Under the pieces are notes generated by a model. The model saw nothing but the letters and a program-made list of their open reading frames with translations, was not told the DNA's origin and did not search any database. 64,000 bases of DNA, taken from positions 124,001 through 188,000 of the forward strand of contig NZ_JAGZSD010000007.1 in assembly GCF_018381315.1 (NCBI RefSeq). Direction: 5' to 3'. How positions within the stretch are numbered: position 1 is the stretch's first letter; every line of letters begins with the position of its first letter. This stretch comes from Anaerostipes sp. (lineage in GTDB: Bacteria; Bacillota; Clostridia; Lachnospirales; Lachnospiraceae). Of this stretch, positions 26,531 through 36,049 are shown one piece after another. Both the position numbers and the translations under genes were made by a program.

Positions 26531-26650
26531 CGAGACTTTTACTGCATCTTTCGTGCAATAAAAGTCTCGCTGTTTCATTACGGTACGGATGAATTTCTTC
26601 ATCGAGATTGACGACACCGCAAACGATTCACTCGCCAGCTACTCCCTTTT
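26531..26650 (-). ncRNA. yybP-ykoY (Mn2+) riboswitch candidate with expression-platform hairpin
   Basis: The minus-strand leader starts AAAAGGGAGTAGC (26650-26638), continues GTGTCGTCAATCTCGATG and CCGTACCGTAATGAAACAGCG, and closes with GAGACTTTT (26568-26560). This matches the order of conserved blocks in yybP-ykoY RNAs. The 3' P1 strand can instead pair with downstream TAAAAGTCTCG in a long hairpin (26531-26569), giving a two-state switch. It sits before a P2-type ATPase, as in known Mn2+-controlled pumps. Whether control is by termination or translation is not clear, because no T-run follows this hairpin. Confidence 0.8.
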
Positions 26651-26661
26651 ATTTAGATATT

Positions 26662-26690
26662 ATCATAGCGGATTCTTTTTGGCTTGTCAA
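26662..26690 (-). promoter_or_regulatory. Promoter of the riboswitch-ATPase transcript
   Basis: Minus-strand TTGACA (26690-26685), 17-base spacer, TATGAT (26667-26662), just after atpC and about 12 bases before the riboswitch. Confidence 0.8.
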
Positions 26691-26725
26691 CTAATTATTG
26701 TCGACTCTGCGCATCGAATTCTGCC

Positions 26726-27133
26726 TTATAAATGTTTTCCGGTAACCTTAAGCCTTGCCATAGCTCTGGAAAGAGCCGCTTTGCTGTGATAATACTCTCT
26801 TTGGCTCTCTTTCTGCCTGAGACGCTCCTGAGCGCGTTCTTTTGCCTCATTGGCCCGGCGGATGTCGATTTCCTCCGGCCATTCAACAGTATCGGCCAGA
26901 AGAACAACAAACTCGGGCATAATCTCTACGAACCCATCACCCACTGCTGCTTCTTTCCATTCGCCGTCCACTTTAAACCTTAATTCTCCTGCCTTCACCG
27001 CAGTCACCATAGATTCATGATTAGGCAGGATTCCCTGCTGACCGTCGACTGCGGGGAAAATCATCATTTCGCATTCCCCGTTATAAAACCTCCGGTCGCT
27101 GGCCGTAATCTCCAGATAAAAGGTCTTTCCCAT
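26726..27133 (-). CDS. atpC: ATP synthase epsilon subunit
   Basis: Central-stalk subunit linking gamma to the c-ring and moderating ATP hydrolysis. The N-terminal beta-sandwich contains NGECEMMIFPAVDGQQGILP and the C-terminal part forms the two-helix hairpin (ANEAKERAQERLRQKESQRE). About 135 residues. I place the start at MGKTFYLEITA because GAGGG lies about 7 bases upstream; the frame has an ATG two codons earlier. It is the last gene of the atp operon. Confidence 0.96.
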   Translation of the reverse strand: MGKTFYLEITASDRRFYNGECEMMIFPAVDGQQGILPNHESMVTAVKAGELRFKVDGEWKEAAVGDGFVEIMPEFVVLLADTVEWPEEIDIRRANEAKERAQERLRQKESQREYYHSKAALSRAMARLKVTGKHL

Positions 27134-27148
27134 GCTCATCCCTCTTTC

Positions 27149-28582
<1,434 letters not shown>

Positions 28583-28585
28583 TCA

Positions 28586-29476
28586 TTACTTATTTTTTTG
28601 AAATGCTTTTGCACCGCTTACAATCTCTGTAATCTCCTGTGTAATCGCCGCCTGTCTGGCCCGGTTATACAATAAAGACAATTCTTTGATCATGTCTCTG
28701 GCACTGTCCGTGGCCCCCTGCATCGCCATCATGCGGGCATTCTGCTCGCTGGAAAAGGACTCTACAAGTGCTCCGTATATGAGCCCTTTTACATAGTTTG
28801 GAACCAGATGGTCCATAACGACTTTCGGAGATGGAGAATAATCCGCAATCTTGTGATATTTCTCCAATTCCACATTCATTTCTTCAAAACTCTGCCGTTT
28901 CAGCGGGAGAATCTGAATGATCTCAGGCTCTGCCTTAAGCGGAGTTATCATCTTTGTATAAATGATATAAATTTCATCCAGCTTCTCCTTGCGGTAAAGA
29001 TCAACCAATGTCTCCGCAATATTTCTGGCCCGCCACATGCTGGGATCCTGGGCTGTATAAAGAAATTCCACGTCAATTCTTACATTCTTCTTCGTAAAAT
29101 ACTGCCGGCCCATCTGCCCGATCACAAACAGCGTATTATTGTTTCCCTTGTCAAGCTTCTCTTCTGCAAGCTTCAGCACATTGTGGTTATAAGCCCCGGC
29201 CATTCCTTTATCTGCAGTCATGACCACGTATCCCCTCTTTTTATCCTCCGGACTGATCTTCTTCCTCTGGTCAAAAAAGGTATGGCTGATCTCCGGTGAA
29301 TGAAACAGAATATCTTTAATGGTGGACTGCAGAAGCTCAAAATAAGGAGCCGTGGCGTCCAGCTTTTCCCTGGCTTTCCGAAGCTTGGTGGAAGAGATCA
29401 GATACATTGCATTGGTGATCTTCATGGTCTCCTGAATACTCTTCATTCTGGAACGGATTTCTGTCATATTTGCCAT
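28586..29476 (-). CDS. atpG: ATP synthase gamma subunit
   Basis: Rotor shaft subunit, 296 residues. N-terminal MANMTEIRSRMKSIQETMKI and C-terminal ALLYNRARQAAITQEITEIV-type segments (here LSLLYNRARQAAITQE) form the coiled coil. It starts 10 bases after atpA. The middle domain is of normal size. Confidence 0.98.
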   Translation of the reverse strand: MANMTEIRSRMKSIQETMKITNAMYLISSTKLRKAREKLDATAPYFELLQSTIKDILFHSPEISHTFFDQRKKISPEDKKRGYVVMTADKGMAGAYNHNVLKLAEEKLDKGNNNTLFVIGQMGRQYFTKKNVRIDVEFLYTAQDPSMWRARNIAETLVDLYRKEKLDEIYIIYTKMITPLKAEPEIIQILPLKRQSFEEMNVELEKYHKIADYSPSPKVVMDHLVPNYVKGLIYGALVESFSSEQNARMMAMQGATDSARDMIKELSLLYNRARQAAITQEITEIVSGAKAFQKNK

Positions 29477-29486
29477 GTATGCTCAC

Positions 29487-30995
29487 CTACTTTTTAAATT
29501 CTTTGACCGCATTTACAATCTGTTTTGCCATCTCGTCCGTCAATACTTTCTTCTCATCAATCTCTTTGACCAGCTCACTGTATTTTGCCTCAAAGAACGA
29601 TATCAGATCCTCTGTAAAGGATTTGATCTCCGCAGCCGGAACGTCCATAAACAGACGATTGTTTGCCGCACATAAAAGGATCACCTGTTTATGCAGACTC
29701 ATCGGATGGTACAGCGGCTGTTTCAATAATTCCACTAAGCGGTTTCCATGGTCTAAAAGTTCCTTTGTCTGAGGGTCAAGATCTGAACTGAACTGTGTGA
29801 ATACTTCCATTTCACGGAACTGTGCCAGATCAATTCTTAAGCTTCCGGATACTTTTTTCATGGCTTTCGTCTGTGCTGCCCCGCCCACACGGGAAACAGA
29901 AAGTCCTACATTGACTGCCGGCCGGATTCCTGAGAAGAACAAATCACTTTCCAGGAAAATCTGCCCGTCTGTTATGGAAATAACATTTGTCGGAATGTAT
30001 GCGGATACATCGCCGGCCAGTGTCTCAATGATCGGCAGGGCAGTGATGGATCCGCCTCCATGTGCCTCATCCATCCTGCAGGAACGCTCCAGCAGTCTGG
30101 AATGCAGATAAAATACATCTCCGGGATAGGCCTCCCGTCCCGGCGGTCTCTGAAGAAGCAGTGACATTGCCCTGTAAGCTACCGCATGTTTGGACAGATC
30201 ATCATAGACGATCAGAACATCTTTTCCCTTATCCATAAAATATTCTGCCATTGCTGTGCCGGAATACGGTGCTATATACTGTACCGGCGCCACATCGCTT
30301 GCTGAAGCCGATACCACAATGGAATAATCCATAGCATCATGCTTCTTCAGTGTAGAAACAATTTGGGCCAGCGTGGAAGCCTTCTGTCCGATTGCAACAT
30401 ATACGCATATAACATCTTTGCCTCTCTGATTCAAAATTGTGTCCACAGCGATGGATGTCTTTCCAGTCTGGCGGTCTCCGATAATCAATTCCCTCTGGCC
30501 CCGCCCGATCGGGAACATTGCATCAATAGCAAGAATTCCTGTCTCCATAGGCACATCTACAGATTTTCTCTCGATGACTCCGGCTGCTTCTCTCTCGATC
30601 GGCAGATAGGCATCTGTCTTAATCGGTCCGTTTCCGTCAATCGGCGCTCCCAGCGCATTGACCACACGTCCTACCAGCCCGTCTCCTACCGGAACTCCGG
30701 CACGTTTTCCGCTTCTTACCACTTTAGAACCTTCCACCAGTCCATGGTCGCTTCCAAGCAGCACACACCCGATGGTTTTCATCTCCAGATTCTGGACGAT
30801 CCCCCTGGTACCGTTTTCAAACTCCACCAGTTCCCCGTACATCGCATGATTTAAACCATGTACGGTTGCAATACCGTCGCCAATCTGGATAACTGTGCCT
30901 TCCTCCTGCACCTGAATTTTGTTTTCATAATCTTCTATCTCACTTTTTAGAACTGAGATAATTCCTTCCGGATTTATATTGCCCAACTGTTTCAC
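29487..30995 (-). CDS. atpA: ATP synthase alpha subunit
   Basis: Regulatory nucleotide-binding F1 subunit, 502 residues. The P-loop is [15 protein letters not shown] (about 169), with [19 protein letters not shown] in the C-terminal domain. It overlaps atpH by ATGA. Length and motifs are normal. Confidence 0.99.
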   Translation of the reverse strand: MKQLGNINPEGIISVLKSEIEDYENKIQVQEEGTVIQIGDGIATVHGLNHAMYGELVEFENGTRGIVQNLEMKTIGCVLLGSDHGLVEGSKVVRSGKRAGVPVGDGLVGRVVNALGAPIDGNGPIKTDAYLPIEREAAGVIERKSVDVPMETGILAIDAMFPIGRGQRELIIGDRQTGKTSIAVDTILNQRGKDVICVYVAIGQKASTLAQIVSTLKKHDAMDYSIVVSASASDVAPVQYIAPYSGTAMAEYFMDKGKDVLIVYDDLSKHAVAYRAMSLLLQRPPGREAYPGDVFYLHSRLLERSCRMDEAHGGGSITALPIIETLAGDVSAYIPTNVISITDGQIFLESDLFFSGIRPAVNVGLSVSRVGGAAQTKAMKKVSGSLRIDLAQFREMEVFTQFSSDLDPQTKELLDHGNRLVELLKQPLYHPMSLHKQVILLCAANNRLFMDVPAAEIKSFTEDLISFFEAKYSELVKEIDEKKVLTDEMAKQIVNAVKEFKK

Positions 30996-31495
30996 CTCCG
31001 CACAAGGCTGTTTTGTAATTTTGCAATGGAAGCTTTCACACTTCTGTCATATACATCATCACCTACGGTCAAAACGAATCCGCCGATTAAAGACGGGTCC
31101 TCCACAAGCCGCAGATCTACGCCTGTTTTATTATATTTCTGGCAGATCATTTTTTTGATGTCCAAAAGCCGTTCTTCATCCGGCTTCGTAACATAAGAAA
31201 ATACTGCCGATGCTACTTCTTTTTTGCCTAAAACTAATTCATCATAGGATTCAAAAATGTCAAAGATACTGTCTGCCTCGCTATTGTCAGACACAACTTT
31301 AAAAAAACTTCTCACCGGTTCCGGGATCACCTTGTCGATGACTGCATGTTTTTCTTTTCGAGAGACTACCGGGCTTGCCAGTGCCGCCACAAGTTCAGGG
31401 CATTCCCTGCACAGCCTTTTTGTCTCGCTGATGTACTCTTCCGGAATCGTTAAGTCAAACAGTACTTTTGCATAGCTGTCCGTCAGCCCGTTCAT
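30992..31495 (-). CDS. atpH: ATP synthase delta subunit
   Basis: Peripheral-stalk subunit attaching the stator to F1, 167 residues. The N-terminal helix bundle starts [20 protein letters not shown], and the C-terminal [20 protein letters not shown] is the family signature. It overlaps both neighbours by 4 bases. Confidence 0.95.
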   Translation of the reverse strand: MNGLTDSYAKVLFDLTIPEEYISETKRLCRECPELVAALASPVVSRKEKHAVIDKVIPEPVRSFFKVVSDNSEADSIFDIFESYDELVLGKKEVASAVFSYVTKPDEERLLDIKKMICQKYNKTGVDLRLVEDPSLIGGFVLTVGDDVYDRSVKASIAKLQNSLVRR

Positions 31496-31977
31496 TTGCC
31501 TGCACCCGCTTCCTTCAAAAAGTCATCCAGTATCTTTTCATTGGCTGCCTGATCTACATTCTCCTGAATCACTTTAGAAGCTGCCGCAATCGCCATACCG
31601 GCAATCTCATTCTGGATTCCCTGCATTGCCTTTTCTCTCTCTGTCTCAATGGTTTTATTTGCGTCCGCAATAACCTTGGACGCTTCCTCATTGGCATTCT
31701 TTAATATCCTCTGATATTCTTCTTTGCCCCGTTCCTTGGCTGTCTTTACGATCTGTGCCGCCTCCTGATTGGCATTTTTAAGCTCACCCTCGTACTTTTC
31801 TTTCAGCAGCCCGGCCTGGGTATTTTTTTGTTCGGCATCCTGAATCTGTCCGTTTATCATCTGTTCTCTCTTCTCGATCATTCCCATAACAGGCTTAAAA
31901 AGGATCTTTTTTAAGATCAGAAAGAATACAATGAGATTAACAAACGTCCACAGAAGCCCTGAGTTAAATGATAACAC
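31492..31977 (-). CDS. atpF: ATP synthase b subunit
   Basis: Stator subunit of 161 residues with one N-terminal membrane helix (LLWTFVNLIVFFLILKKILF) and a long charged coiled coil rich in A, E and K. It is preceded by atpE and overlaps atpH by ATGA. Confidence 0.96.
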   Translation of the reverse strand: MLSFNSGLLWTFVNLIVFFLILKKILFKPVMGMIEKREQMINGQIQDAEQKNTQAGLLKEKYEGELKNANQEAAQIVKTAKERGKEEYQRILKNANEEASKVIADANKTIETEREKAMQGIQNEIAGMAIAAASKVIQENVDQAANEKILDDFLKEAGAGK

Positions 31978-31997
31978 CTACACCGCCTCCAAGCTTA

Positions 31998-32216
31998 TTA
32001 AAGTACAAACATAATGATGATAGCAACAACCAATCCATAGATCGCTGTGGATTCTGCCAGTGCACATCCTAACAATAATGTCTTGTTAATCTCCCCTGTT
32101 GCCTCCGGCTGTCTTGCGATCGCATCTGTCGCACCTGATGTTGCGATGCCGATACCAATTCCTGCTCCGATACCTGATAATACTGCTATTCCTGCTCCTA
32201 ATGCTACTAATGACAT
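31998..32216 (-). CDS. atpE: ATP synthase c subunit (proteolipid)
   Basis: Rotor-ring subunit of 72 residues with two membrane helices and the polar loop ARQPEA. The ion-carrying glutamate is in [11 protein letters not shown] (about 54-64). The following Ser-Thr and Tyr resemble Na+-binding c-rings, but the helix-1 glutamine found in classical Na+ rings is replaced by isoleucine (GIGIGIA). Ion specificity therefore cannot be settled by eye. It sits between atpB and atpF. Confidence 0.97.
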   Translation of the reverse strand: MSLVALGAGIAVLSGIGAGIGIGIATSGATDAIARQPEATGEINKTLLLGCALAESTAIYGLVVAIIIMFVL

Positions 32217-32265
32217 AATCTACATCTCCTTATACTTAAATAATTTAATTTTTTGTTTCTTTGCT

Positions 32266-32946
32266 TTAATCCATTAGTTCCTTCATAAAAATTGCTGTCA
32301 GAAAAACAAACACATACATTTGGATCAGCCCGTCAAAAACGTCAAAATAAAAACTGAATGGAATGGGCACCAAGACAGGCGCTACGATCTTTAACAGTTC
32401 CATAATGACAAATCCGCCGAGAATATTTCCAAAAAGCCGCATACACAGTGACAGGGGCCTTATAAAGACTTCCAGCACATTAAGCGGTGCGATAAACGGA
32501 ACCGGCTCTGCGAAGCTTTTCAGGAATCCTTTGAAACCCTTTCTTCGTATCCCTGAAAATTCAATCAGTATAATACTCATGATTGCCAGCCCGGCTGTCA
32601 CATTGATGTCTTTTGTCGGCGGTGTCAGTCCAACCAAACCGCTCAAATTGGAAAGGCCGAGATAAATACCGACTGTCGCAAGATATGGAATGTATCCTTT
32701 TCCCTCATCCCCGAGAATCCCATGGAAAAACTTGTATACTCCCCCGACGACCGTCTCGATGCAGGCCTGCCTTCTTGTGGGGACGATCTGCAGATTTCTC
32801 ACAAAGATCAGACACAATACGATGACAAAAGCCATAATACCCCACGTGACAACTACAGATTCCGGCACCGGAATTCCGCCGAAGATAGGAATCGTAAATG
32901 CTGTCTTGCTCACAAGCTCTTCCATCAACTTCTCCGATAAACTCAT
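32266..32946 (-). CDS. atpB: ATP synthase a subunit
   Basis: Membrane stator subunit that forms the ion half-channels. The start is MSLSEKLMEELVSKTAFTIP at 32946, preceded by AAGGAGGAG; a 28-codon longer frame would run over the promoter. The essential arginine helix is in PLSLCMRLFGNILGGFVIME (about 150-170). The 226-residue length is normal. It is the first gene of the operon, and no atpI is present. Confidence 0.97.
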   Translation of the reverse strand: MSLSEKLMEELVSKTAFTIPIFGGIPVPESVVVTWGIMAFVIVLCLIFVRNLQIVPTRRQACIETVVGGVYKFFHGILGDEGKGYIPYLATVGIYLGLSNLSGLVGLTPPTKDINVTAGLAIMSIILIEFSGIRRKGFKGFLKSFAEPVPFIAPLNVLEVFIRPLSLCMRLFGNILGGFVIMELLKIVAPVLVPIPFSFYFDVFDGLIQMYVFVFLTAIFMKELMD

Positions 32947-32977
32947 CGAACGCTCCTCCTTTCCTAAATTTGTAGTG

Positions 32978-33006
32978 AGTATAATACTCTGAATTTGCTT
33001 TGTCAA
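32978..33006 (-). promoter_or_regulatory. Promoter of the atp operon
   Basis: Minus-strand TTGACA (33006-33001), 17-base spacer, TATACT (32983-32978), 32 bases before the atpB start. Confidence 0.85.
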
Positions 33007-33358
33007 TTCTAAAAAACAACCTATTTTCATCGATATTTTTCTATAAAAATTACTTTTTTGCCACTTGAAAAATTATTTTTGTTGGTCCTGCCAATTTTTA
33101 TTGTGCAATTACGTCATTTTTATTGATATTTTTTTATTTTTATTGTGCATGTTATACCACCATTTAGCTACCAACAAAAAAGAGGTCAGATCATCCGATT
33201 TCTTCTTATTAAAAGAAGTACATCTTTCCGGCCTCAATTTCCCTGGTCCCTGCCCAGTTTCTTGTCTTCTGATTCTTAGTATATGCAGCCTGCTCTAAAC
33301 TGATAATTCAATAATCATTTAGAATTATCTGATACCTTCACAAGCCATAAAAATCAGG

Positions 33359-33840
33359 TCAAAATTTGCAGGCTTTTTTCTCTGCAATTTGAATCAGTTC
33401 AAGTTCACTCTTAATATCACTCTCATAAGGATATGACTTCATCTGTTTCTCAAACCTTCTCTTTATTTACGGCCTGCAGCACTCACGCCTAGTGCGGCAG
33501 TCATACTGTTCTGCATTTCCTCATCAGAAGGCACAGCAAACCATTCCTCCGGCATATCTTTTAGACGGATACCGTGTGAAGTTTGTTCGTTTATTTTCAA
33601 CTGAATCCAAAAAGAGCGCAAAACTTCAGGATTCTCTCCCAGTGAAACCGCATGAAAACTATCATTACCCGCCCTGTTAAAATGCATGGGTATCCCATTC
33701 AGAAAAGCTAATACAAAACCATTAAGGCTCAAAATCAGCAGAAATACTGATATAACAGGCCCCGCTTCAATCAGGATATAAAGTCCCAGAAAAATGATTC
33801 CGGTTAAAGTGTTCATGATACAGCCGCCGAGATGGTACAA
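33359..33840 (-). pseudogene. Remnant of a membrane metalloprotease-like gene (M50-like?)
   Basis: Minus-strand frame from 33840 gives about 125 residues with hydrophobic stretches (FLGLYILIEAGPVISVFLLI, FVLAFLNGIP) and LKDMPEEWFAVPSDEEMQN, then stops at 33463. A shifted frame continues FEKQMKSYPYESDIKSELEL and ends at 33359, so one frameshift separates the parts. The 5' end has only a TTG codon inside a terminator and no HExxH motif, so the N-terminal catalytic half is missing. Similarity to M50-type Firmicutes proteins is a weak impression. The rest of the atp upstream region (33007-33358) is AT-rich with no other gene seen. Confidence 0.5.
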
Positions 33841-33864
33841 AAAAACACACCTTATAAAGGCGTG
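33839..33864 (-). terminator. Terminator on the displaced-tRNA side of the island
   Basis: Minus-strand CACGCCTT/AAGGTGTG (33864-33846, one G-T pair) followed by TTTTTTT. It is probably the original terminator of the chromosomal tRNA array before the island inserted. Confidence 0.75.
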
Positions 33865-33937
33865 CTCTCCAAATTTTATTCAGTTCAAAAATACCTGACT
33901 GCAGACAGACTTTGCTGTTTCGTCTCATCTTTGCTTT

Positions 33938-33992
33938 ATAATGCGGATGACAGGAATCGAACCTGCACTCCGAAGAACTAGATCCTAAGTCT
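33938..33992. repeat. Left attachment-site repeat (att) of the tRNA-Leu island
   Basis: 55 bases identical to 46185-46239, covering the 3' half of tRNA-Leu from the anticodon loop through the 3' end and a few flanking bases. Identity stops abruptly after AAGTCT. This is what a tyrosine integrase leaves as the displaced copy. Confidence 0.88.
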
Positions 33993-34021
33993 TGCAAGGG
34001 TTTGCGCCGTTTCCACATTAC
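33942..34021 (-). pseudogene. Pseudo tRNA-Leu (TAG), 5' half degenerate
   Basis: The 3' half is identical to the intact tRNA-Leu at 46189. The 5' half (33993-34021) is alignable but substituted, so the acceptor stem cannot close. Confidence 0.75.
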
Positions 34022-34028
34022 TTTATTT

Positions 34029-34072
34029 GCTGGGATGGCTAGATTCAAACTAGCGCATGCATGAGTCAAAAT
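34029..34072 (-). pseudogene. Pseudo tRNA-Gln fragment (3' half)
   Basis: Aligns with the 3' part of tRNA-Gln(TTG) at 46386 over about 43 bases: CTGGGA.TGGCTAGATTCAAA versus CTGGGC.TAGCTGGATTCGAA, then the anticodon side GAGTCAAAA. The 5' half is absent. Confidence 0.6.
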
Positions 34073-34077
34073 TTATT

Positions 34078-34152
34078 TGGTGCACCACCGGGGGGTCGAA
34101 CCCCGGACCTTCTGATTAAGAGTCTGTTGCTTTTTTGACTATCCAGTGAAGC
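34078..34152 (-). pseudogene. Pseudo tRNA-Lys (CTT) with encoded CCA
   Basis: The minus strand ends CGGGG-TTCGACC-CCCCG then GTGGTGCACCA, with the anticodon loop CTCTTAA (CTT). Acceptor and anticodon stems have mismatches, so it is probably non-functional. Unlike the chromosomal tRNAs here it encodes the CCA end. Confidence 0.6.
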
Positions 34153-34482
34153 TTTATACTGTTATTAGCAGCTTGTGTCTAACAAGTTGTCCATAAGTAA
34201 AACATGAGATTCTTTCTTATTAAAAGTATCAGACCAGTATAACTGCTACTTGTTCTCTAATTATATAGCGTCAATTCTTAAATGTCAATAATTTGCAGAT
34301 TATTTTTGTCAATGAAAAAAATGTATAAAATGACGGACTTTTATTTAAGCTTTCTTTATGCCATTTTTGTAATTGACAATTATCTTATACGATACAATAT
34401 CAGCAGGTGTTTAGCACATTACTTGTGATAAACGCCTTGTTTACATATAATAGCCCTTAACCTTTCAGTATACTCAAAAGAA
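34153..34482. other. AT-rich island stretch without a recognised gene
   Basis: No open frame with a ribosome site was found and no RNA family was recognised. It lies between the pseudo-tRNA array and the terminator of the TPR gene. Confidence 0.5.
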
Positions 34483-34513
34483 AAGAAGATGTTCAAAATG
34501 TAAACATCTTCTT
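34483..34513 (-). terminator. Hairpin downstream of the TPR/propeller gene
   Basis: Perfect 11-base arms AAGAAGATGTT and AACATCTTCTT with an A/T-rich surround; the minus side continues TTCTTTTG. Confidence 0.65.
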
Positions 34514-34524
34514 TCTTTTGCATC

Positions 34525-34563
34525 TTCGTTGGTTAAGAGGGGCTATCTCTTATCACGGCTATT
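34525..34563. repeat. Island 3'-end repeat, copy 1
   Basis: About 39 bases (GTTGGTTAAGAGGGGC, then TTATCACGGCTATTTT) directly after the stop of the TPR gene. A close copy is at 37879-37917 after the PPC/FnIII gene. Confidence 0.75.
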
Positions 34564-34565
34564 TT

Positions 34566-35927
34566 TTAGTTCATTTCTGTATTATCAATGTCTAAAATTC
34601 TAACTGATTCTTTTCCTTCTTCATTTTCATTTTTGATAACTAATTTATTATTACAGATACTATACCGTGTATAAGGTTGAAATACCCCTAATTTTCTTTC
34701 TTCTCCACTGTCTAAGTTTTTTCTATATAAGATTTCTTTATCATTTTTTTCATCAGATTTCTCTATATATGCCCATCCTTCAAAAATCCGCCATACCCAA
34801 ATATTTTTTGATAACCCAAGTTTTATTTCCTTATCATTCTTTATATCATATATATATAATTCTTCAGATTTTTCTTTCTTTCCTTTTGATTTATATGTGA
34901 TATAACCAATACTACTATTATTAGTCATATACCAGTTTTCAAGTTCTCTTTTTTCAGGTGGCAATTTGACCTCTACTTCTTCATCTTTGTTTTTCTTGTT
35001 TAAGTCAGCTTTCATAATTTTATCTTTATCTACATAGTAAGAAAAATGTTTATATACAAAGTCAAGAGATCCATTATGAATACCTTCTGTTAAGTGTTTT
35101 TTTTGGTGTCCTGAAAAATCCACTTTTGTTATTCCTGCCTTATCTTTTATGTCATTATATCCATAGTAAAAAATCCACCCTTTATAGACTGAAAAATTAT
35201 CAAAACAACCTTTAGCATATGTTTTATAATCTTCTCCTTTTATATTTATGGATGATAATTCACCTGGGTCAAGATATGGCAGGAAAGTAAAGAAGATTCT
35301 ATCATTGATTACTGTTAGTCTCTGAAAAGACCCTGCTCTGTTCATTCTAAAAATTTCTTCTTTTGTCGATACATTATCTTTTGTTCTATAAATCGTACCA
35401 TTTTCTTCAAAATAGAAATAGCCTTTATAGTAATTGACAAACCAATCTACATCTCCATTTCCATTATAGGCCCTCAACTTTTTAATAAGTACTTTCACTT
35501 TTTCTTTTCCTTTTAAATTTTCAGTACTTGTATATTCGGGTATTTTTTCTCCATTTATATCTGTATTTACAAATGACCGTATTTCATCTTGCTTTGAACT
35601 GATTTCGCTTTGTTCCTTTGCATTAAGCATACCTATTTTTAAGACTTCATTTGCTTGATTAAATTCGCTACGTTCTATGTAACAATCTGCCATTCTCAGA
35701 TACGGTTTTTCCTTTTTAGGTTTTATGCGGGAAGCCATAGCATAATATACCACTGCATCAATATATTGTTCTTTTTCTTCACTTGCTTTTGCTTGTTTTA
35801 AGTAACTTTGATACTGCATTTGTTGTGATACTATCTTTATACCGACCACACATAGGATAGTTATACAAAGAACTATGATTATTTTTAAAAACTTATTTTT
35901 AGGGAAGAGCATCTCTATTTTTTTCAT
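34566..35927 (-). CDS. Membrane-anchored TPR protein with propeller-like C-terminal domain
   Basis: A 453-residue island protein. A cytoplasmic basic start and one membrane helix (FLKIIIVLCITILCVVGIKI, about 13-32) are followed by a TPR-like helical pair (QYIDAVVYYAMASRIKPKKE, YIERSEFNQANEVLKIGM). Residues from about 150 on are repeats rich in Y, W and G resembling DUF5050-type beta-propeller blades. It is probably displayed outside the cell. The function is not known. It is separated from the upstream WG-repeat gene by a terminator. Confidence 0.7.
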   Translation of the reverse strand: MKKIEMLFPKNKFLKIIIVLCITILCVVGIKIVSQQMQYQSYLKQAKASEEKEQYIDAVVYYAMASRIKPKKEKPYLRMADCYIERSEFNQANEVLKIGMLNAKEQSEISSKQDEIRSFVNTDINGEKIPEYTSTENLKGKEKVKVLIKKLRAYNGNGDVDWFVNYYKGYFYFEENGTIYRTKDNVSTKEEIFRMNRAGSFQRLTVINDRIFFTFLPYLDPGELSSINIKGEDYKTYAKGCFDNFSVYKGWIFYYGYNDIKDKAGITKVDFSGHQKKHLTEGIHNGSLDFVYKHFSYYVDKDKIMKADLNKKNKDEEVEVKLPPEKRELENWYMTNNSSIGYITYKSKGKKEKSEELYIYDIKNDKEIKLGLSKNIWVWRIFEGWAYIEKSDEKNDKEILYRKNLDSGEERKLGVFQPYTRYSICNNKLVIKNENEEGKESVRILDIDNTEMN

Positions 35928-35948
35928 GTTTTACTTATCCTTTCTGCC

Positions 35949-35991
35949 AAAAAAGATAATTGAAATAACACTTGTTCCAATTATCTTTTTT
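35949..35991. terminator. Bidirectional-looking terminator between island genes
   Basis: Perfect 14-base arms AAAAAAGATAATTG and CAATTATCTTTTTT. It would stop minus-strand transcription leaving the WG-repeat lipoprotein gene. Confidence 0.85.
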
Positions 35992-36049
35992 TGATTTCTT
36001 TGTAATATATTCCTTGTTTATAAAACTTAGTATATTATAGATGGATATT

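Noticed and set aside
33767..34069. 100-codon frame on the minus strand
   Set aside because: It runs through the pseudo-tRNA array and shares the same tRNA-derived peptide as the frame at 46119.
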